A stretch of DNA of 9,193 bases. It comes from Deltaproteobacteria bacterium (lineage in GTDB: Bacteria > Desulfobacterota > Desulfobacteria > Desulfobacterales > JAFDCJ01). Location of the stretch: contig JAJRVC010000072.1 in NCBI GenBank assembly GCA_024277475.1, positions 1 to 9,193 on the forward strand. Direction: 5' to 3'. The notes under the pieces were generated by a model that did not search any database, was not told where the DNA came from, and saw only the letters and a list, made by a program, of their open reading frames with translations. Shown in pieces: positions 6,457 through 9,193 of this stretch (the first letter of the stretch is position 1; each line of letters opens with the position of its first letter). The position numbers and the translations under genes are program-made.

Positions 6457-6669
6457 TTATATGCATAACATGTCAGGTGGAAAAATGATATCTATGGCTT
6501 CTTCCGGGCAATCCTGTCGGCAAGATCCGCAGTGCCAGCATTCGTCAGGATATTTCAGATAGGGGCTATTGGTATCCCCGGATGTATGCATGTAGATCGC
6601 ATCTGCCGGGCAGATGGAATCACACAGACCGCAGCCTGAACATTTATCTATGTCAAAAATGGGGGGCAT
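6457..6669 (-). CDS. Two-[4Fe-4S] ferredoxin, partner of the flavoprotein
   Basis: This 70-residue bacterial-type ferredoxin has two complete cluster motifs: C10-x2-C13-x2-C16-x3-C20-P and C44-x2-C47-x2-C50-x3-C54-P. Both end in the CP typical of [4Fe-4S] sites, so two clusters are expected. GGAGG stands nine or so bases before the ATG. The ATG lies inside the end of the flavoprotein gene, overlapping it by 17 bases in another frame, so the two are probably co-translated and form a complex. The arrangement recalls AprB beside AprA, though this protein lacks AprB's long tail. It would carry electrons between the flavoprotein's FAD and a soluble donor or acceptor in the cytoplasm. It might also feed the RACo-like activator, which is speculation. 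Confidence 0.93.
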   Translation of the reverse strand: MPPIFDIDKCSGCGLCDSICPADAIYMHTSGDTNSPYLKYPDECWHCGSCRQDCPEEAIDIIFPPDMLCI

Positions 6670-8386
6670 TTTTTATCCTCCAAACGGGAACTTCATTCGA
6701 CAATGACGGCACTTTACCCTTTGGCGATAGGTTCAAAAGAGCAGGAAAATCCATCCGCTTTTTTTGAACAACCACCAAACCGCACCAGTTCGTGTTATCG
6801 GTATCCGGAAAATCAAGCCGATGGTGATAGGGCTTATTGCGACTTTCCTTTCGGAAAAGAGCCGCGGTGGCCATAATTTTGCCGACGGAAAGTATCGAAC
6901 GGGTTTCATGCGACCGCATGAGCGAATGAAAATCACCTGCTTTTATTTCATCCAGATATTGTTCGATTCTGTGGAGCTTTTCTAAACCATAGACTATAGC
7001 TTGTTGCGTGCGTCTGGGACCCACGTGTTCCACCATAATTTTTCGGATGACATCCTCAACCTGATGGTACGGATACCCGGAGGAGCGGTGCAGCGGTGCC
7101 ATAAAGCCATCAATCATCTCTTGCGTCATGGATTTTGTTGCGGCATCGCTATGGGGAATAGTTTGCGCATATTCAGCCGCCGATTTACCGGCTTTATAAC
7201 CGCCGGTGACGGCTCCATGGACGCAGCGGTTGTGGTCGCATGCGTCTCCGCACGCAAAGAGGCCGGGAACAGTTGCCGCTGAATTTTTATCAATTTTTAT
7301 CCCGCTTCCCGTAACTTCAGTCGGGCCTGCCTGCATACCTTCCGACACAGTGATTTCCACCGGCCGGGTCTGTAAATCCTCTCCTCTTTGATCAAAATAG
7401 CCCGGCAGAGTGTCTTTATCATAACCCAGAGTTGACATGAGGTGTGTCAAATCCTTATCGTTCAGATGACGGCAGTCTATGTAAATGGGACCATGTCCCT
7501 TTCGGATTTCCTCCAAAGTATTATAAACGACATCATAGCGAGGAGCACGGTTGCCCATGGGATGGAGTTTTTCCATATAATAATCGCCAAGGCTGTTTAA
7601 AAAACGCCCGCCCATCCCCACCAAGGCATTAAAGCCCGGCGCGGCAAACCCCTTGGGAAGCAGGGTCATGCGCATGTATTCCATATTGGTGAGGGCAGCT
7701 CCGGCATTCAGGGCCATGATCTGTCCGTCACCGGTATCAAAGGGACAAAGCCAAGTATTAAAAGGATTGATACGGGGATTTTCATACAGGCGATTGGTAT
7801 TGCCGGTGGCAATAATGGTTGCCTTGGCCTGGATGATATAGAAGGTTCCACTACGGATATGAAAACCAATTCCACCCACCACCGCTGATTGGTGTGTCAA
7901 CAGGTCCACCATCATAACTTTGTCGAGAACCGTGCAACCGAGTTTACGCACTGCTTTGCCCAAGCGTGGTTTGAGCTTTTTACCGTTGAAATTGATCCAG
8001 TAGGTACCGGGTTGTCCCATTGATCCGGTGCGGTAAAAAGATCCATCCGTCCGGGTAAGGGGATTGCCTATGCGGGCCATGCGCTCTATGGCATCCGGTA
8101 ATTCCGCACAGTATACGGATTCGATGATAGAAAGATGGCCCGTACCGCGCCCAATCTTTTCGACGTAGTTCAGAAAGCCGTCCTGGGTATCCCAATCTTG
8201 GCCTTCATTTAAAAACGCTAAAAAATGGTCGACACCACCTCCAATATCCCCGCTACGATTAATATTACCCTTGTCCGTGACGACGACGTCGACCCCTTTT
8301 TCGGCAGCACCCATCGCGGCATTCGCACCTGCCAGACCGCCACCCACAATGAGGACATCTGTTGAAATATTGATGATACTATCCAA
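6653..8386 (-). CDS. Fumarate reductase/AprA-like FAD flavoprotein subunit
   Basis: The 577-residue protein is an FAD-binding oxidoreductase of the succinate dehydrogenase/fumarate reductase/APS reductase flavoprotein group. It shows the dinucleotide motif VGGGLAGANAA (14-24), RSGDIGGGVDH (44-54), ATGN (193-196), TGDGQIMALNAGAAL (218-232), the second FAD motif ACGDACDHN (378-386) with GAVTGGYKAG (391-400), and the family C-terminal region ESRNKPYHHRLDFPDTDN (514-531). No twin-arginine signal is seen, so it is cytoplasmic. The start is TTG at 8386, chosen because GGGAG lies about seven bases before it and the FAD motif follows at the normal distance; no ATG is suitably placed. It likely forms a dimer with the overlapping ferredoxin. 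It is not the housekeeping AprA by context; substrate may be an enoate, an aromatic or a hydroxylated acid, but this is not known. Confidence 0.88.
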   Translation of the reverse strand: MDSIINISTDVLIVGGGLAGANAAMGAAEKGVDVVVTDKGNINRSGDIGGGVDHFLAFLNEGQDWDTQDGFLNYVEKIGRGTGHLSIIESVYCAELPDAIERMARIGNPLTRTDGSFYRTGSMGQPGTYWINFNGKKLKPRLGKAVRKLGCTVLDKVMMVDLLTHQSAVVGGIGFHIRSGTFYIIQAKATIIATGNTNRLYENPRINPFNTWLCPFDTGDGQIMALNAGAALTNMEYMRMTLLPKGFAAPGFNALVGMGGRFLNSLGDYYMEKLHPMGNRAPRYDVVYNTLEEIRKGHGPIYIDCRHLNDKDLTHLMSTLGYDKDTLPGYFDQRGEDLQTRPVEITVSEGMQAGPTEVTGSGIKIDKNSAATVPGLFACGDACDHNRCVHGAVTGGYKAGKSAAEYAQTIPHSDAATKSMTQEMIDGFMAPLHRSSGYPYHQVEDVIRKIMVEHVGPRRTQQAIVYGLEKLHRIEQYLDEIKAGDFHSLMRSHETRSILSVGKIMATAALFRKESRNKPYHHRLDFPDTDNTNWCGLVVVQKKRMDFPALLNLSPKGKVPSLSNEVPVWRIKNAPHF

Positions 8387-8399
8387 TTTTTTCTCCCGA

Positions 8400-9193
8400 T
8401 TATTGTTCCTGGTGTATTAGCCCAAACAAATTTCCGGAAAATATCTTCTCCTTATCAGCCTGAGAAATATCCAGCTGTTCGATGGAGGTAATTGCTTCGC
8501 GGATATCTCCGATGACGTGGGGGTAATCGGAACCTAGAATCATGCGGCCGGCTCCAACAAATGCATGGGCACACTTGAGGGCCGGTTCAAAAAAGCTGAC
8601 GGTATCGTAATAAAATCGTTTTAGATAATCTATGGGCGGACCTGAGATATTTTCCTGACATTCGGGATAGGCTTCGTAACAATTCTGCACCCGTTCCGCA
8701 AGATAGGGAATGGCGCCGCCTAAATCGGAGACGATGAACTTTAGGTTCGCAAACCTATCCAGCACTCCGCTCATAACCAATCGCACCACAGCCACACAAA
8801 GCTCCATTTCAAAACCAATCATAGGGCCCAGACGGTAATCCTTATAAGTTTGCTTGTCCGCCGGTGCCCTCGGGTGTATGTGAATGGGCAGATCATATTC
8901 AGATATGCGTTCATAAAAAGGGTATAGAAGTGGATTGTCCAATCCCATTCCGTTTATGTTGGTACCGATGCAGGCCCCTTTGAATTTCAGCTCATCGATA
9001 CAACGTTCAAGTTCTTTAACGGTCCGGTCGGGGTCAATGAAAGGTAAGGTGGCAAAGGCCATGAAATGGTCCGGTTGATCATGGCAGATGCGAGCAATTT
9101 CGTCATTAACAACTTTGGCCAGAGTGTCAGCGATTTCCGGCGGGAAGATATCTACACTCGGGGCTGACAAAGTGAGGACCTGTATGTCAAATC
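8400..9193 (-). CDS. ACMSD-family amidohydrolase (decarboxylase/hydrolase), 5' end beyond window
   Basis: The frame is open to the window edge; upstream codons read DIQVLTLSAP, a typical early strand of the amidohydrolase_2/ACMSD family, so the true start lies outside. A TTG at 9170 is internal, not the start. About 264 residues are visible. Family marks are ELERCIDELKFKGACIGTN, the metal-ligand histidine in LPIHIHPRAP (codon at 8874-8876), FIVSDLGG, FYYDTVSF and the catalytic aspartate in ILGSDYPH. The N-terminal HxH metal pair is off-window and cannot be checked. Members decarboxylate aromatic or muconate acids (ACMSD, gamma-resorcylate and 5-carboxyvanillate decarboxylases) or hydrolyse C-C or ester bonds, using zinc or manganese in a TIM barrel. 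The stop lies 13 bases before the flavoprotein's TTG, so the genes are probably one operon. Substrate unknown. Confidence 0.88.
   Translation of the reverse strand, partial: FDIQVLTLSAPSVDIFPPEIADTLAKVVNDEIARICHDQPDHFMAFATLPFIDPDRTVKELERCIDELKFKGACIGTNINGMGLDNPLLYPFYERISEYDLPIHIHPRAPADKQTYKDYRLGPMIGFEMELCVAVVRLVMSGVLDRFANLKFIVSDLGGAIPYLAERVQNCYEAYPECQENISGPPIDYLKRFYYDTVSFFEPALKCAHAFVGAGRMILGSDYPHVIGDIREAITSIEQLDISQADKEKIFSGNLFGLIHQEQ

Overview
The window looks like part of the chromosome of a strictly anaerobic, corrinoid-dependent bacterium. The likeliest source is a sulfate-reducing or syntrophic Desulfobacterota-type organism. The evidence is indirect: a corrinoid methyltransferase module, an ASKHA/2Fe-2S corrinoid activator, an AprA-like flavoprotein with a bacterial two-[4Fe-4S] ferredoxin, and a MEDS-domain regulator. 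An acetogen or another anaerobe with the same modules cannot be excluded, and no rRNA or other taxonomic marker is present.

Layout. (1) 1-702, minus: a regulator cut by the window edge, with an excisionase-type helix-turn-helix followed by a MEDS (methanogen/methylotroph DcmR sensory) domain. (2) 703-960: an AT-rich divergent control region with four CAAGT/ACTTG half-sites in two inverted pairs. (3) 961-6202, plus: six genes. These are a corrinoid protein, a 107-base gap holding a stem-loop, then a URO-D-family methyltransferase, a COG0523/CobW GTPase, a small protein, an MtrH-type methyltransferase and a RACo-like activator. The last five abut or overlap by 0 to 11 bases. (4) 6203-6456: a convergent gap with no clear gene or terminator. 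(5) 6457-9193, minus: an ACMSD-family amidohydrolase (5' end outside the window), a fumarate reductase/AprA-like flavoprotein starting at TTG, and an overlapping ferredoxin gene.

How the genes may work together. The URO-D protein probably moves a methyl group from an unknown methylated substrate to Co(I) on the corrinoid protein. The MtrH-type enzyme would pass it to a tetrahydropterin, presumably tetrahydrofolate feeding the Wood-Ljungdahl pathway. The RACo-like protein would rescue Co(II) corrinoid by reduction. This is the four-part plan of known anaerobic O-demethylases, but the substrate cannot be read from the sequence. The CobW-type GTPase and its small neighbour look like a metallochaperone split into two genes, perhaps serving the zinc site of the methyltransferase or a cobalt step. 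The MEDS regulator is well placed to control the operon. The convergent amidohydrolase/flavoprotein/ferredoxin operon could act on the same compound, for example by decarboxylation and reduction of an aromatic acid; that link is inference only.
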